A stretch of 64,000 nucleotides of DNA, from NCBI RefSeq assembly GCF_036588685.1, contig NC_086375.1:45291270-45355269 (forward strand), given 5' to 3'. The stretch is from Mytilus trossulus (Eukaryota > Mollusca > Bivalvia > Mytilida > Mytilidae). Position numbers and translations under genes: made by a program. This document shows, piece by piece, positions 50,101 through 57,689 of this stretch (position 1 is the stretch's first letter; every line of letters starts with the position of its first letter). Below the pieces are notes generated by a model. The model had not been told where the DNA came from, made no database searches, and was given only the letters and a program-made list of their open reading frames with translations.

Positions 50101-53100
50101 TAAGGAACAATCATGCTAAGTTTCATTCAAATCCATTCAGTAGTTTCAGAGGAGAAGATGTTTGAAAAATTGTTAACAACGACAGACGACGACGACGACG
50201 ACGGACGCCAAGTGATGAGAAAAGCTCACATGGCCTTTTAGGCCAGGTGAGCTAAAAAAGTAAGAGTAAAAGGAGTGCTCAGGAGAGAAACTGAAAACAA
50301 AATGGAAAATTAGTTAATACTTCAGTTTCATTATGTATATCTCTTTCATATTCATTTGATAAAATTTACTGTTTGCAATAGCATGAATTGTTCTATATAA
50401 TAAGAATGTTTTTATACCGGGCATACAAACTATGCCGTATTTGGCAAAACCTTTTCAACTTTTGATCTTCAGTGCTGTACAACTTTGTACTTTTTTCACT
50501 TTCGATCTTTTATATCTGGGCGTCACTGGTGAGTCTTGTGTGGACAAGACACGTTTTTGGCGTATTGAATTTTAAACCTGATGCTTTTTGTTATCTATTA
50601 ATCATGCTTTTCTTTGTCTAATATGTTCTCCTTTTTATTTGTATTGTAGTCCTGTAATATTATATTGTCATTTCAATGTTATATTTAACTTTTCCATTAA
50701 AGTGCGAGGTTTGGCATGCCATAAAACCAGGTTCAACCCACCACTTTTATTCCCCTTTAAAAGTGTCCTGTACCAAGTCAGGAAGATGGCCATTGTTATA
50801 ATATTGTTCGTTTCTGTGTGTGTTTTCTCTTATTTTTGAGATATTGAGATAAGACGTGGCACGGTACTTGTCTATCCCTAATACATGTATTTGGTTCTGA
50901 TGTTATATTTGTTATTCTCGTGTTGTTTTGTCTGTTGCTTGGTCCGTTTCTGTGTGTGTTGCGTTTCGGTGTTCTCCTCTTATATTTAATGCGTTTCCCT
51001 CGGTTTTAGTTTGTTACCCCGATTTTGTTTTTTGTCCATGGATTTATGAGTTTTGAACAGCGGTATACTACTGTTGCCTTTATTTAAAGTTAAATACAAA
51101 CAATGGTTTGAACAAAATAATCTTTTTTTTAATTATATATAAATATATCATATAACATGTATAATATAAATGTAAATGCAGAGTAAAGTTTAAATTTTAC
51201 CACCCTTTCATTTATTTATTTCTTACTAAATTGTACATGTTGTATTTAATTTAGTGCACATGGTGCAGGAAGTGAATAATATGAGATATAAGCCAAAAAC
51301 TGCATTTGACCCCTATGTTCTATATTAAGTAACGGCGGCCATGTTTTTTGACGGATCAAAAATGGAAGCGCACATTTTGTGCAGGATATACTAAGGAACA
51401 ATCATGCTAAGTTTCATTCAAATCCATTCAGTAGTTTCAGAGGAGAAGATGCTTGAAAAATTGTTAACGACGACAGACGACGCCGACGACAGACGCCAAG
51501 TGATGAGAAAAGCTCACATGGCCTTTTAGGCCAGGTGAGCTAAAAAAGTAAGAGTAAAAGGAGTGCTCAGGAGAGAAACTGAAAACAAAATGGAAAATTA
51601 GTTAATACTTCAGTTTCATTATGTATATCTCTTTCATATTCATTTGATAAAATTTACTGTTTGCAATAGCATGAATTGTTCTATATAATAAGAATGTTTT
51701 TATACCGGGCATACAAACTATGCCGTATTTGGCAAAACCTTTTCAACTTTTGATCTTCAGTGCTGTACAACTTTGTACTTTTTTCACTTTCGATCTTTTA
51801 TATCTGGGCGTCACTGGTGAGTCTTGTGTGGACAAGACACGTTTTTGGCGTATTGAATTTTAAACCTGATGCTTTTTGTTATCTATTAATCATGCTTTTC
51901 TTTGTCTAATATGTTCTCCTTTTATTTGTATTGTAGTCCTGTAATATTATGTTGTCATTTCAATGTTATATTTAACTTTTCCATTAAAGTGCGAGGTTTG
52001 GCATGCCATAAAACCAGGTTCAACCCACCACTTTTATTCCCCTTTAAAAGTGTCCTGTACCAAGTCAGGAAGATGGCCATTGTTATAATATTGTTCGTTT
52101 CTGTGTGTGTTGCATTTAAACGTTGAGTCGTTTGTGTTTTCTCTTATTTTTGAGATATTGAGATAAGACGTGGCACGGTACTTGTCTATCCTTAATACAT
52201 GTATTTGGTTCTGATGTTATATTTGTTATTCTCGTGTTGTTTTGTCTGTTGCTTGGTCCGTTTCTGTGTGTGTTGCGTTTCGGTGTTCTCCTCTTATATT
52301 TAATGCGTTTCCCTCGGTTTTAGTTTGTTACCCCGATTTTGTTTTTTGTCCATGGATTTATGAGTTTTGAACAGCGGTATACTACTGTTGCCTTTATTTA
52401 AAGTTAAATACAAACAATGCAAAAGCATAAAAATATAGTATATACCAATACACATAATTAACAGCGCCTGGTGATGTTTGATAGCCTGACCGGTTTCGGT
52501 CCATAAAGGACCTTCATCAGAGGCAGAATGATGGATTAATGTTTGCACCCTATTTATATAGATATGGTAACCGGCGGTTGAGTTAACCGGCGGTTGCGTT
52601 AACCGGCGGTTGAGTTAACCGGCGGTTGAGTTAACCGGTGAAAAATCCCAGTGAGATTTTCCATGGTTACAATTATCTATATTTAGCTAATGTTCATGTT
52701 ACAGTAAACTTTTTGACATGTTACGGTAAACATTTTTACACTATACGGTAAACATGTGACCTGATGATATAACCATATTTGGGCTTTAGCATTGAATAAA
52801 GGGTGTTTTAATAATTTAAGAAGTACATAGTAATCATTTAGTCTTGATCTTTGGCTTATGATCCACCTAAATATCAAGTCTTGGAATAGTATTTCATGGT
52901 AGTTATGTGATTTTAATATTTGGCTTATGATACACCTAAATATCAAGTCTTGAAATAGTACTTCCTAGTAGTCATGCAGTCTTGACCTCAGGCTTATGAT
53001 ACACCTGTATATCAAGTCTTGAAATAGTAATTCATGGTAGTCATGCAGTCTTGATCTTTGGCTTATGATACACCTAAATATCAAGTCTAATAATAGTATT

Positions 53101-55746
53101 TCATGGTGGTCATGCAGTCTTGACGTTTTAGCTTGTGATACACCAAAACATCAAGTCAAAACTATTAACCCCCCTAACCAAACAAAATTCTTAAATACAA
53201 ACAATGGTTTGAACAAAATAATCTTTTTTTTAATTATATATAAATATATCATATAACATGTATAATATAAATGTAAATGCAGAGTAAAGTTTAAATTTTA
53301 CCACCCTTTCATTTATTTATTTCTTACTAAATTGTACATGTTGTATTTAATTTGAGTTAACCGGCGGTTGCGTTAACCGGCGGTTGAGTTAACCGGCGGT
53401 TGAGTTAACCGGCGGTTGAGTTAACCGGTGAAAAATCCCAGTGAGATTTTCCATGGTTACAATTATCTATATTTAGCTAATGTTCATGTTACAGTAAACT
53501 TTTTGACATGTTACGGTAAACATTTTTACACTATACGGTAAACATGTGACCTGATGATATAACCATATTTGGGCTTTAGCATTGGATAAAGGGTGTTTTA
53601 ATAATTTAAGAAGTACATAGTAATCATTTAGTCTTGATCTTTGGCTTATGATCCACCTAAATATCAAGTCTTGGAATAGTATTTCATGGTAGTTATGTGA
53701 TTTTAATATTTGGCTTATGATACACCTAAATATCAAGTCTTGAAATAGTACTTCCTAGTAGTCATGCAGTCTTGACCTCAGGCTTATGATACACCTGTAT
53801 ATCAAGTCTTGAAATAGTAATTCATGGTAGTCATGCAGTCTTGATCTTTGGCTTATGATACACCTAAATATCAAGTCTAATAATAGTATTTCATGGTGGT
53901 CATGCAGTCTTGACGTTTTAGCTTGTGATACACCAAAACATCAAGTCAAAACTATTAACCCCCCTAACCAAACAAAATTCTTAAATACAAACAATGGTTT
54001 GAACAAAATAATCTTTTTTTTAATTATATATAAATATATCATATAACATGTATAATATAAATGTAAATGCAGAGTAAAGTTTAAATTTTACCACCCTTTC
54101 ATTTATTTATTTCTTACTAAATTGTACATGTTGTATTTAATTTGAGTTAACCGGCGGTTGCGTTAACCGGCGGTTGAGTTAACCGACGGTTGAGTTAACC
54201 GGTGAAAAATCCCAGTGAGATTTTCCATGGTTACAATTATCTATATTTAGCTAATGTTCATGTTACAGTAAACTTTTTGACATGTTACGGTAAACATTTT
54301 TACACTATACGGTAAACATGTGACCTGATGATATAACCATATTTGGGCTTTAGCATTGGATAAAGGGTGTTTTAATAATTTAAGAAGTACATAGTAATCA
54401 TTTAGTCTTGATCGTTGGCTTATGATCCACCTAAATATCAAGTCTTGGAATAGTATTTCATGGTAGTTATGTGATTTTAATATTTGGCTTATGATACACC
54501 TAAATATCAAGTCTTGAAATAGTACTTCCTAGTAGTCATGCAGTCTTGACCTCAGGCTTATGATACACCTGTATATCAAGTCTTGAAATAGTAATTCATG
54601 GTAGTCATGCAGTCTTGATCTTTGGCTTATGATTCACCTAAATATCAAGTCTAATAATAGTATTTCATGGTGGTCATGCAGTCTTGACGTTTTAGCTTGT
54701 GATACACCAAAACATCAAGTCAAAACTATTAACCCCCCTAACCAAACAAAATTCTTAAATACAAACAATGGTTTGAACAAAATAATCTTTTTTTTAATTA
54801 TATATAAATATATCATATAACATGTATAATATAAATGTAAATGCAGAGTAAAGTTTAAATTTTACCACCCTTTCATTTATTTATTTCTTACTAAATTGTA
54901 CATGTTGTATTTAATTTAGTGCACATGGTGCAGGAAGTGAACTTTTTAACATTACAGATTTCATTTTGGTTTCCATAACATCAGAATCAGACTTGAAGTT
55001 CATAATTATAAGCGTTGTAATATCGTACAGTTAAACAATAATCGTTATTAACTATAGCTAAAAAATTTAAGTTTAAAAGATGTATTTCAGAGTGTACACA
55101 ATTAAATCAATAGCTTTCAAAAACTCTGATCGGAATGTATACAGCAATATACAGTGGATATCATTGGGGCCTAAGCGTATTGCATGATTGGCTGATTTTT
55201 TTAAAGCTCCACACATAAAAGTTAAATAATTAGGACCCGAAAACAGAAACGAAGTCTGGTGGGACACGTACAAATGTATAATTACATGCGCTATTGTGGC
55301 AAAGAGTAGCGGGATACACGATTCTCACTAAACAATAAGCTGGATCTGAGATCAAACTACCCACACTCCCCTCCGATATATCCCCAATGAGACCCCCTAT
55401 ACAGATTGATTATTACGGAACTTTTAAATTGGTACTTCTTGAAAGATATTAAAAAAAACAGAAATATATCAATTTAGACACGTAGGTAAAAATAAACTAA
55501 TTTAAAATATTCAATGGTACAAACTTGTTCCCAGTATGATGTATCAGCATTATTAAAATGGTCCAATTTTTGTTTCAGCCACATGTCAGGAGGCAATTCT
55601 TCTTTCTTTCCATTCCATTTTGGTACTCCAAGCATACCACCTTTTGGTCGCCCTCGAAGAATTTTAGGAATACCTGCATTTACACTTAAAGAAAGCACAA
55701 ATGCAAGAAATAAAGTAACCGGTAAAACTTTAGGAACGTCTACCAT
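34403..55746 (-). CDS. S28-family serine carboxypeptidase (PRSS16/prolylcarboxypeptidase-like), ten exons
   Basis: Ten exons on the minus strand, all with GT-AG borders and matching phases, total 1503 coding bases and 500 residues: 55746-55525, 48339-48158, 41175-41039, 40409-40314, 39872-39737, 38616-38502, 37239-37038, 36343-36253, 35666-35455 and 34512-34403. The protein has a signal peptide ([20 protein letters not shown]), [21 protein letters not shown], the nucleophile motif GGSYPG (Ser178), [24 protein letters not shown] (Asp442) and [10 protein letters not shown] (His468), so the triad is complete. Length and motif order fit thymus-specific serine protease rather than the DPP7 branch. 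The family cleaves after or next to proline in lysosomes or outside the cell. Repeats have enlarged introns 1 and 2 to about 7 kb each; intron 2 holds an antisense BEL/Pao element. No broken exon was found, so the gene is probably functional. Confidence 0.93.
35455..35666 (-). CDS. S28 peptidase exon 9
   Basis: [11 protein letters not shown] through [14 protein letters not shown], which carries the catalytic Asp442, to TTIYID. The donor is GTAAGT. Confidence 0.9.
35820..36015 (+). repeat. Dispersed repeat in intron 8
   Basis: Long forward copy of the family at 20495-20690, from TGAGTTTTCTTGTTTGAATT to GCAATCATACCACATCTTC. It lies in intron 8 of the S28 gene. Confidence 0.65.
36253..36343 (-). 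CDS. S28 peptidase exon 8
   Basis: Carries the family signature [17 protein letters not shown]. Phase decides the donor: the GTAAGG at 36252 keeps the frame into exon 9, whereas the earlier GTTTTC does not. Confidence 0.88.
37038..37239 (-). CDS. S28 peptidase exon 7
   Basis: [20 protein letters not shown] through [10 protein letters not shown] to [16 protein letters not shown]. The donor is GTAAGA. Confidence 0.88.
37517..37647. mobile_element. Palindromic MITE in intron 6
   Basis: A near-perfect hairpin: ATTCAGGTCTCAGACAGGGT and TATACTGTGACATTC at the left, with their reverse complement at the right (37605-37647). About 45 bases lie between the arms, including CCCTGAGCCGAAGGCGAAGG. It lies in an intron of the S28 gene. 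Confidence 0.7.
38093..38121. repeat. (TA)n microsatellite
   Basis: An uninterrupted TA dinucleotide run of about 14 units in intron 6 of the S28 gene. Confidence 0.85.
38502..38616 (-). CDS. S28 peptidase exon 6
   Basis: [20 protein letters not shown] then [18 protein letters not shown]. Ends in phase 0 at a donor reading GTTTGT. Confidence 0.88.
38986..39111. mobile_element. Palindromic MITE in intron 5
   Basis: GGACAGGAAACATAGAGCGC at 38986 and its inverted copy GCGCTCTATGTTTCCTGGTC ending near 39111 form arms of about 33 bases with few mismatches, continuing into GTCGAC-type sequence. No coding capacity. Confidence 0.65.
39737..39872 (-). CDS. S28 peptidase exon 5
   Basis: [20 protein letters not shown] and the following helices (GRKQLKKLF) of the lid (SKS-type) region. 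The donor is GTTTGT, as in exon 1. Confidence 0.88.
40314..40409 (-). CDS. S28 peptidase exon 4
   Basis: [20 protein letters not shown] then [11 protein letters not shown], the conserved segment following the nucleophile elbow. The donor is GTAAGA. Confidence 0.9.
41039..41175 (-). CDS. S28 peptidase exon 3
   Basis: [20 protein letters not shown] leads into [10 protein letters not shown], which carries the nucleophile Ser178. The donor is GTTAAG. Confidence 0.9.
41395..42080. repeat. Tandem repeat, about 150-bp period, five units
   Basis: The block ACCATGAAAATGAGGTCAAG or a close variant recurs near 41402, 41556, 41706, 41860 and 42008. Each is followed by a GACAxxT...ATACA segment and ATAGTxGACCTATTG. 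It lies in intron 2 of the S28 gene, ending about 115 bases before the left LTR of the BEL/Pao element. Confidence 0.75.
42197..42347 (+). repeat. 5' LTR of the BEL/Pao element
   Basis: 151 bp. Contains a perfect palindrome at 42227-42253: arms CGTTATGGTAAC and GTTACCATAACG around GTT. No evident TATA box. Confidence 0.93.
42353..42365 (+). promoter_or_regulatory. Primer-binding site of the BEL/Pao element
   Basis: TGGTGCCGTAACC begins five bases after the LTR, with the TGG expected opposite a tRNA CCA end. I do not assign the tRNA. Confidence 0.7.
42377..47824 (+). CDS. BEL/Pao Gag-Pol polyprotein
   Basis: 1815 residues in one frame. Order seen: a coiled N-terminus; a DUF1759-type Gag domain ([11 protein letters not shown] near 173); zinc knuckles (CIFC near 385, CFNC near 416, CKNC near 434); an aspartic protease (DEGAQRSFI near 511); reverse transcriptase with [12 protein letters not shown] near 852 and YVDN near 928, the YVDN form being usual in this superfamily; an RNase H/A17-type region (HVFVDASQ near 1098); the integrase zinc-binding H-H-C-C (about 1405-1441); and the integrase core with VDFTGAL near 1474, SDNAS near 1539 and WYGGWWERL near 1581. 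A DUF5641-type C-terminus follows. No frameshift or stop breaks it. Codon use is less AT-rich than in the local genes. Confidence 0.95.
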   Translation: MDSKLKSVRAGHKGAVTKLLVKFDELKSKTDTEVDEVKALDDAVTQKQKTLIDLNNRLLEQTSEENLEQEITDSDEYMYELDCKIRQIRKFIKSFETSTIISHDIVGPSTSRLNPDAYNFTPEARVDMNTCAIDSINQQYSMHAPAVHTRPSENVMFQVPSEPRSSKSNYHRLPKLDLPYFNGDILKWQTFWDCFESSIHFNDTLTSIQKFNYLKAQLEGSAAQTVEGFALTNGNYETAVNLLRDRFGQPSKLIHAYMKALMNLPAPTNDAFSLRSYGDRLESYVRGLESLGQTSEMYGSLLVPVVLDKLPIDVRKSIAREHGRDNLMLQNLRKSITKEIEILEAGQGVMEPDRLHTTAFFTGTKPRSHNKGKLTDTRKKVNTHTCIFCSGQHYPTECSEVTDANARNQIVKQKQLCFNCLGSHRVAACKSTKRCKNCNGMHHTSICKGKEVITDTKQEPKIQQTAINVVETSDTTSVLHASQVSPDILLKTATAPVIYNDVKTECNILFDEGAQRSFITQKLADKLEIKTTGKVSIQLSAFGDLSQKVRNLETATIQLQTDTGENVRINTLIVPEIAVPIHNSISHTTKSLPHLRGLKLAHSVHSGERFEIDLLIGADYYWEIIEDKIIRGKGPTAVQSKIGYLLSGPTIGNISQHSRYTVLLNVISSHHLEETEIEKFWTLESIGINTCENKENNNYLQTYQNTAIDYENGKYTAKLPWKVDHPDLPSNMAIAKGRTDNIIRRLNREPHLLQKYSEIINEQEKRGFIERVPDMEDDNNNHMIHYIPHHPVKKDPGTGSETTPIRIVYDCSCKPQQDLASLNDCLMSTPPNLNDLTKILMRFRIGKYGISTDIEKAFLQIGLDKKDRDATRFFWLADPDDPRSNLTTYRFKSILFGATCSPFILNATLLKHLDENENSITQTMKRDLYVDNILSSVETYDEAIAYFKDARNVMSKGGFNLRSWSSNCSDLTEIAKNENLAEKNITVKILGMIWNTEKDTISFHKVNVTDIKEPNITKREILSQSSRIYDPMGLLSPVSVRAKILMQDLWKDKLEWDEPLPLNVQQQWMELARDLEFSTNTELPRQILTKSTDEPKQLHVFVDASQKAYGSAVYITNGQQSTLVFAKSRVAPIKTLTLPQLELMAAVIGARIATHVKSALSINKVTYWSDSQIVLHWLTTTKHLKKFLHNRITEIKSLTQDSEWKYCPTNDNPADLLTRGISASQLADAKLWFNGPEWINCSKSWPQWTPNTCILLTNIDQEENVTNTIEGNNTHGIHCILDIMRYSTLTKILRVSSWIYRFIANCRKSRSQRIQSKFITCEELQAATEKWIISAQRISFDKEIRTLKSQSNTPNTLIRQLRLYIDEKEIIRCRGRIHNAPISENSRFPCLLPNNYHFTELLISEVHKNLKHSGVLATVTEIRQNYWIPKIRQQVKKVLRKCVTCRKVTGKPYSAPDPPPLPKTRLMEAPPFTVTGVDFTGALYVKDNNGQGSKVFICLFTCASTRAVHLEVVTDLKERSFLQAFRRFTSRKSLPRVMISDNASTYMAASETLERLTKSETLNDALSVCGTTWKFIIKRAPWYGGWWERLIGLTKMCLRKVLGRSYITLEDLQTIVTEIEAVLNDRPLTYVSTDIEDQEPLTPSHLLYGRRITTTPYPRQDIDENTSFIERSDISKRAELQNFVIDQFWSRWKSEYLTSLREYHTRTGDNDQTIKMGDVVQIHEDKYPRNKWTIGVVDSLITGNDGLTRAAEVRTKSGRFSRPIVKLYPLEICDNIHPKETRETQQPGTSNIQRRLPFREAAVCARRNIHEWTKK
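47970..48120 (+). repeat. 3' LTR of the BEL/Pao element
   Basis: 151 bp, identical to the 5' LTR base for base as far as I can read. The sequence just before it is GTCGGCCCCCAGAA, which is not a normal polypurine tract. Confidence 0.93.
48158..48339 (-). CDS. S28 peptidase exon 2
   Basis: Begins [16 protein letters not shown] and contains IMIGGEG and [13 protein letters not shown]. The donor is GTAAGT. The BEL/Pao element starts its 3' end only 38 bases beyond this donor. Confidence 0.9.
48387..50256 (-). mobile_element. Long non-coding dispersed element with internal tandem monomers, reverse copy
   Basis: The ends are ACAAGAGGCTCTCAAGAGCC with CGCTCACC, and CCTTTTAGGCCAGGTGAGCT. Inside, a monomer of about 500 bp recurs roughly three times: GTCAATTGACAATTTTGGTC appears near 48730, 49230 and 49732. 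A (GAC)n run near 50185-50205 precedes GACGCCAAGTGATGAGAAAA. The forward copy lies at 57690-58980. It has no open frame and is probably non-autonomous. Confidence 0.75.
49995..51105. repeat. Segmental tandem duplication, copy 1
   Basis: From GAGATATAAGCCAAAAACTG to AAATACAAACAATG it matches 51284-52419 at high identity. It includes the end of the long element, the degenerate hammerhead repeat at 50413-50600 and a further dispersed repeat (50640-51085). It lies within intron 1 of the S28 gene. Confidence 0.8.
50413..50600 (+). mobile_element. Degenerate retrozyme-like repeat, copy F
   Basis: Body block GCCGTATTTGGCAAAACC and a ribozyme-like block at 50521-50562. The core is CTGGTGA and GAAAC has become AAGAC, so it should be inactive. 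Confidence 0.55.
51284..52419. repeat. Segmental tandem duplication, copy 2
   Basis: Second copy of 49995-51105, with a small insertion near 52110-52133 (GCATTTAAACGTTGAGTCG). It breaks off at AAATACAAACAATG, exactly where the hammerhead-bearing insertion begins. Confidence 0.8.
51701..51888 (+). mobile_element. Degenerate retrozyme-like repeat, copy G
   Basis: Duplicate of copy F carried along in the segmental duplication; ribozyme-like block at 51809-51850 with the same inactivating changes. Confidence 0.55.
52484..52524 (-). ncRNA. Hammerhead ribozyme, minimal stem III type
   Basis: On the minus strand: stem I 5' strand GCCT; core CTGATGA; one extra A; stem II GGTCC and GGACC around loop TTTAT; GAAA; the stem III region lying within the palindrome ACCGGT; predicted cleavage after the C of GTC (complement of 52488); then AGGC closing stem I. 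All catalytic residues are present. Stem III is too short for a stable hairpin, so activity would need two molecules pairing through ACCGGT, as reported for small hammerhead variants of Penelope-like elements. The extra A after the core is a deviation from the classic consensus. Confidence 0.8.
52546..52556 (-). promoter_or_regulatory. TATA-like element upstream of the hammerhead
   Basis: Read on the minus strand, CTATATAAATAGG lies about 25-30 bases upstream of the ribozyme, so transcripts could start close to the self-cleaving motif. Inferred only. Confidence 0.35.
52580..54917. repeat. Three-unit macrosatellite, units of about 775-790 bp
   Basis: Units 52580-53352, 53353-54143 and 54144-54917 are nearly identical. 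Each has a 16-bp array, a unique block, five 69-bp repeats, the target-site sequence TTAAATACAAACAATG and about 145 bp of flanking DNA ending TTGTATTTAATTT. Units 2 and 3 start inside the insertion, at the 16-bp array, fused directly to the flank. This shows the array arose after the insertion by tandem duplication of insertion plus flank. Unit 3 has fewer 16-bp repeats than unit 2. It lies within intron 1 of the S28 gene. Confidence 0.85.
55525..55746 (-). CDS. S28 peptidase exon 1
   Basis: Residues 1-74: start codon, signal peptide and the pre-catalytic [15 protein letters not shown] segment. It ends in phase 0 at a donor reading GTTTGT. Confidence 0.85.
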
Positions 55747-55908
55747 TTTGAAGGGTCATGTGATAACACATGATTATTTTTTTTTTTTATAGTTCTCTAT
55801 GTTTATCGTACGATTCGAGCCTGCAACAAGAGAACAGTAAGTCATGTGATGAACGGCGGGAAAATACCACATGGTAATCTGTAAATGTAAACACAAACTG
55901 AGAATAGC

Positions 55909-56208
55909 TTAAGGAGCTACCATTTGATTTTTATGGGGGGGCTAGGATGAAAATTTTTGTCCTGCATTTTTTTTTAGTTGTAATCTCTGTCCTGCCTTTT
56001 TATTTTTCACTCTATCCGGTCCTGCTATTTTTTTTTTTAGTTTATCCTGACTTTTTTTACCGTACCAGTAAATTATTGTCATCCTGACTTTTTTTTTTTG
56101 CAAGTGTCTCATCCTGCCTATTTTTTTATTCAAAACTCCTGTCCTGCCTATTTTTTTCAAATTTCATCCTAGCCCCCCCATAAAAATCAAATGGTAGCTC
56201 CCTTAGAA
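55909..56208. mobile_element. MITE with about 45-bp terminal inverted repeats
   Basis: The left end TTAAGGAGCTACCATTTGAT plus TTTTATGGGGGGGCTAGGAT is mirrored at the right end by ATCCTAGCCCCCCCATAAAA plus ATCAAATGGTAGCTCCCTTA. The interior is T-rich with repeated TCCTGCCTTTTT-type blocks. It lies between the divergent start codons of the S28 and SRA genes and makes up more than half of that gap. Confidence 0.75.
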
Positions 56209-57212
56209 TATTGGAGGTTGACAATGCCTGCAAACGAATATGAACAAGTCCGATTGAAGAATCTAGAAGATAACAGAAGAATTTAATTATTTTTTAATAT
56301 TAGCTGACCATGAAATTACTTATAATTTATCCTTTATATATTTATTTTTATATGTTTTAGGGCTACACTGAGACTCACTTGATTTGTTGAGGTTTTTCAT
56401 ATTTAGTCATTAAACAACTGTTAAAAGATGATCAAAGATACGTAGAGCCATGAATTGTGTGGTTTTTTTTTTTATACACCATCTAATAAAAATTTTTTTT
56501 TTTAATTGCATGCCTTGTATAATTTTTCTCCATTGACATTGTTAAATTGATACACGATGATGTGATATGAATGCCAATGAGACAATTCTCCATCAAAGTC
56601 ACAATTTGTGAATGTAAACTATTACAGGTCAAAGTCACAAAGTATTGGCTCACACTGAATAGTAAGCTTAAAAGGGCCAAAATAAATGATAAGTTTAAAA
56701 TCATTCAAACAAGAAAGCTAATAATCTTATCTACATAAAAAACAAGAAACACTAATGAACCACAACCATTGAAATATGTTTTAACTAGCCATATTTAACC
56801 ATAAATCCCTGAAAACATTGTAAAAATAGCATAAATATCTATTTTGATTGAAGAAGTATTGGCCTGGTTGACACTTTAACAATAACTGCTGCAGACATGT
56901 TACCAGTTCAGCTAATTTTGATAAAAAGCAGTTTCAGCAATGGCTATTTATTCTAAGATCTCATAAATAATTGGAGGGAAATTTTATTGTGGACAAACCA
57001 ACATTCACTGAGATTTAATAACAAAATATGAAAAAAAGATAGATCATGCAATTTAAATTTTATTTAATTTTGGGAATTCTGGGAAAACAACATTGACCTA
57101 ATTGGTTACTTCTTTACAGTGAGAGGGATAGAAATTTATGCCATATTGTACTAAAAGAGTTGTAACTTCCAGTTAAAATAAAAATCTTGATCAAGATGAT
57201 ATTCAATTTCAG

Positions 57213-57380
57213 TACAAATCCTTACCGAAAGTCAGCTTCAAGAAGGGTATTCATGGTAACAAGAGAAAAGCAGAGAACAGCACTTCTAGTCGACCAGCAA
57301 AGAAGCATGTTGAATTAGATCCAGAAAATTTTGAATCTTTGAGGGGAAGTTGTAGACGTTCAGCTCGTGTTAAGGGAAAG
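57213..57380 (+). CDS. SRA-domain gene, exon 2
   Basis: 56 codons in phase 0 between acceptor AATTTCAG and donor GTACAT: a basic, low-complexity linker (KKGIHGNKRKAENSTSSRPA) ending SCRRSARVKGK. It probably lies N-terminal to the SRA domain; assignment rests on matching phase and order. Confidence 0.6.
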
Positions 57381-57689
57381 GTACATAATTATATATGTAG
57401 GAAATTTCCACAAAAGCAATTCTGATATCTAATTGGAATGATAGCCATGCATTTTGAAGGACTTAATATTGTGCAAATATAACTCTTTCTTTTGTTGTGT
57501 AATTTATACATGGTTGAACTATTTTATTTGCTTTAAAGCCATATTGGGATATATATTGGTTGACGAAGAGGTCAATAAAAAATTAATCAGTGTGAGATTT
57601 TAGTAACAGATGGTATGTTTTGGGGTAAACATTGCCTTTAGACAATCAAAATCCTTAAGGGACGGGCTTTATAGTTATCAACTTTTTAG

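Larger units (their letters stand above)
52420..53190 (-). mobile_element. 771-bp insertion with hammerhead ribozyme and minisatellites
   Basis: Flanked by a 16-bp direct repeat, TTAAATACAAACAATG, at 52404-52419 and 53191-53206, so it looks like a true insertion. On the minus strand it holds, in order, five units of a 69-bp repeat (about 53150 to 52820), a TTACGGTAAACAT-type short repeat region, a 16-bp array (GAGTTAACCGGCGGTT units), a TATA-like TATATAAATAG, a hammerhead ribozyme and a 64-base AT-rich tail. Hammerheads of this minimal kind are known from Penelope-like retroelements, so a non-autonomous relative is the best guess. No protein is encoded. Confidence 0.65.

Noticed and set aside
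50521-51850. Active hammerheads in copies F and G
   Set aside because: Core CTGATGA is CTGGTGA and GAAAC is AAGAC in both, so catalysis is not expected.
52580-54205. CRISPR-like short regular repeats (GAGTTAACCGGCGGTT)
   Set aside because: The 16-bp units abut without spacers, no cas genes occur, and the context is a eukaryotic minisatellite.
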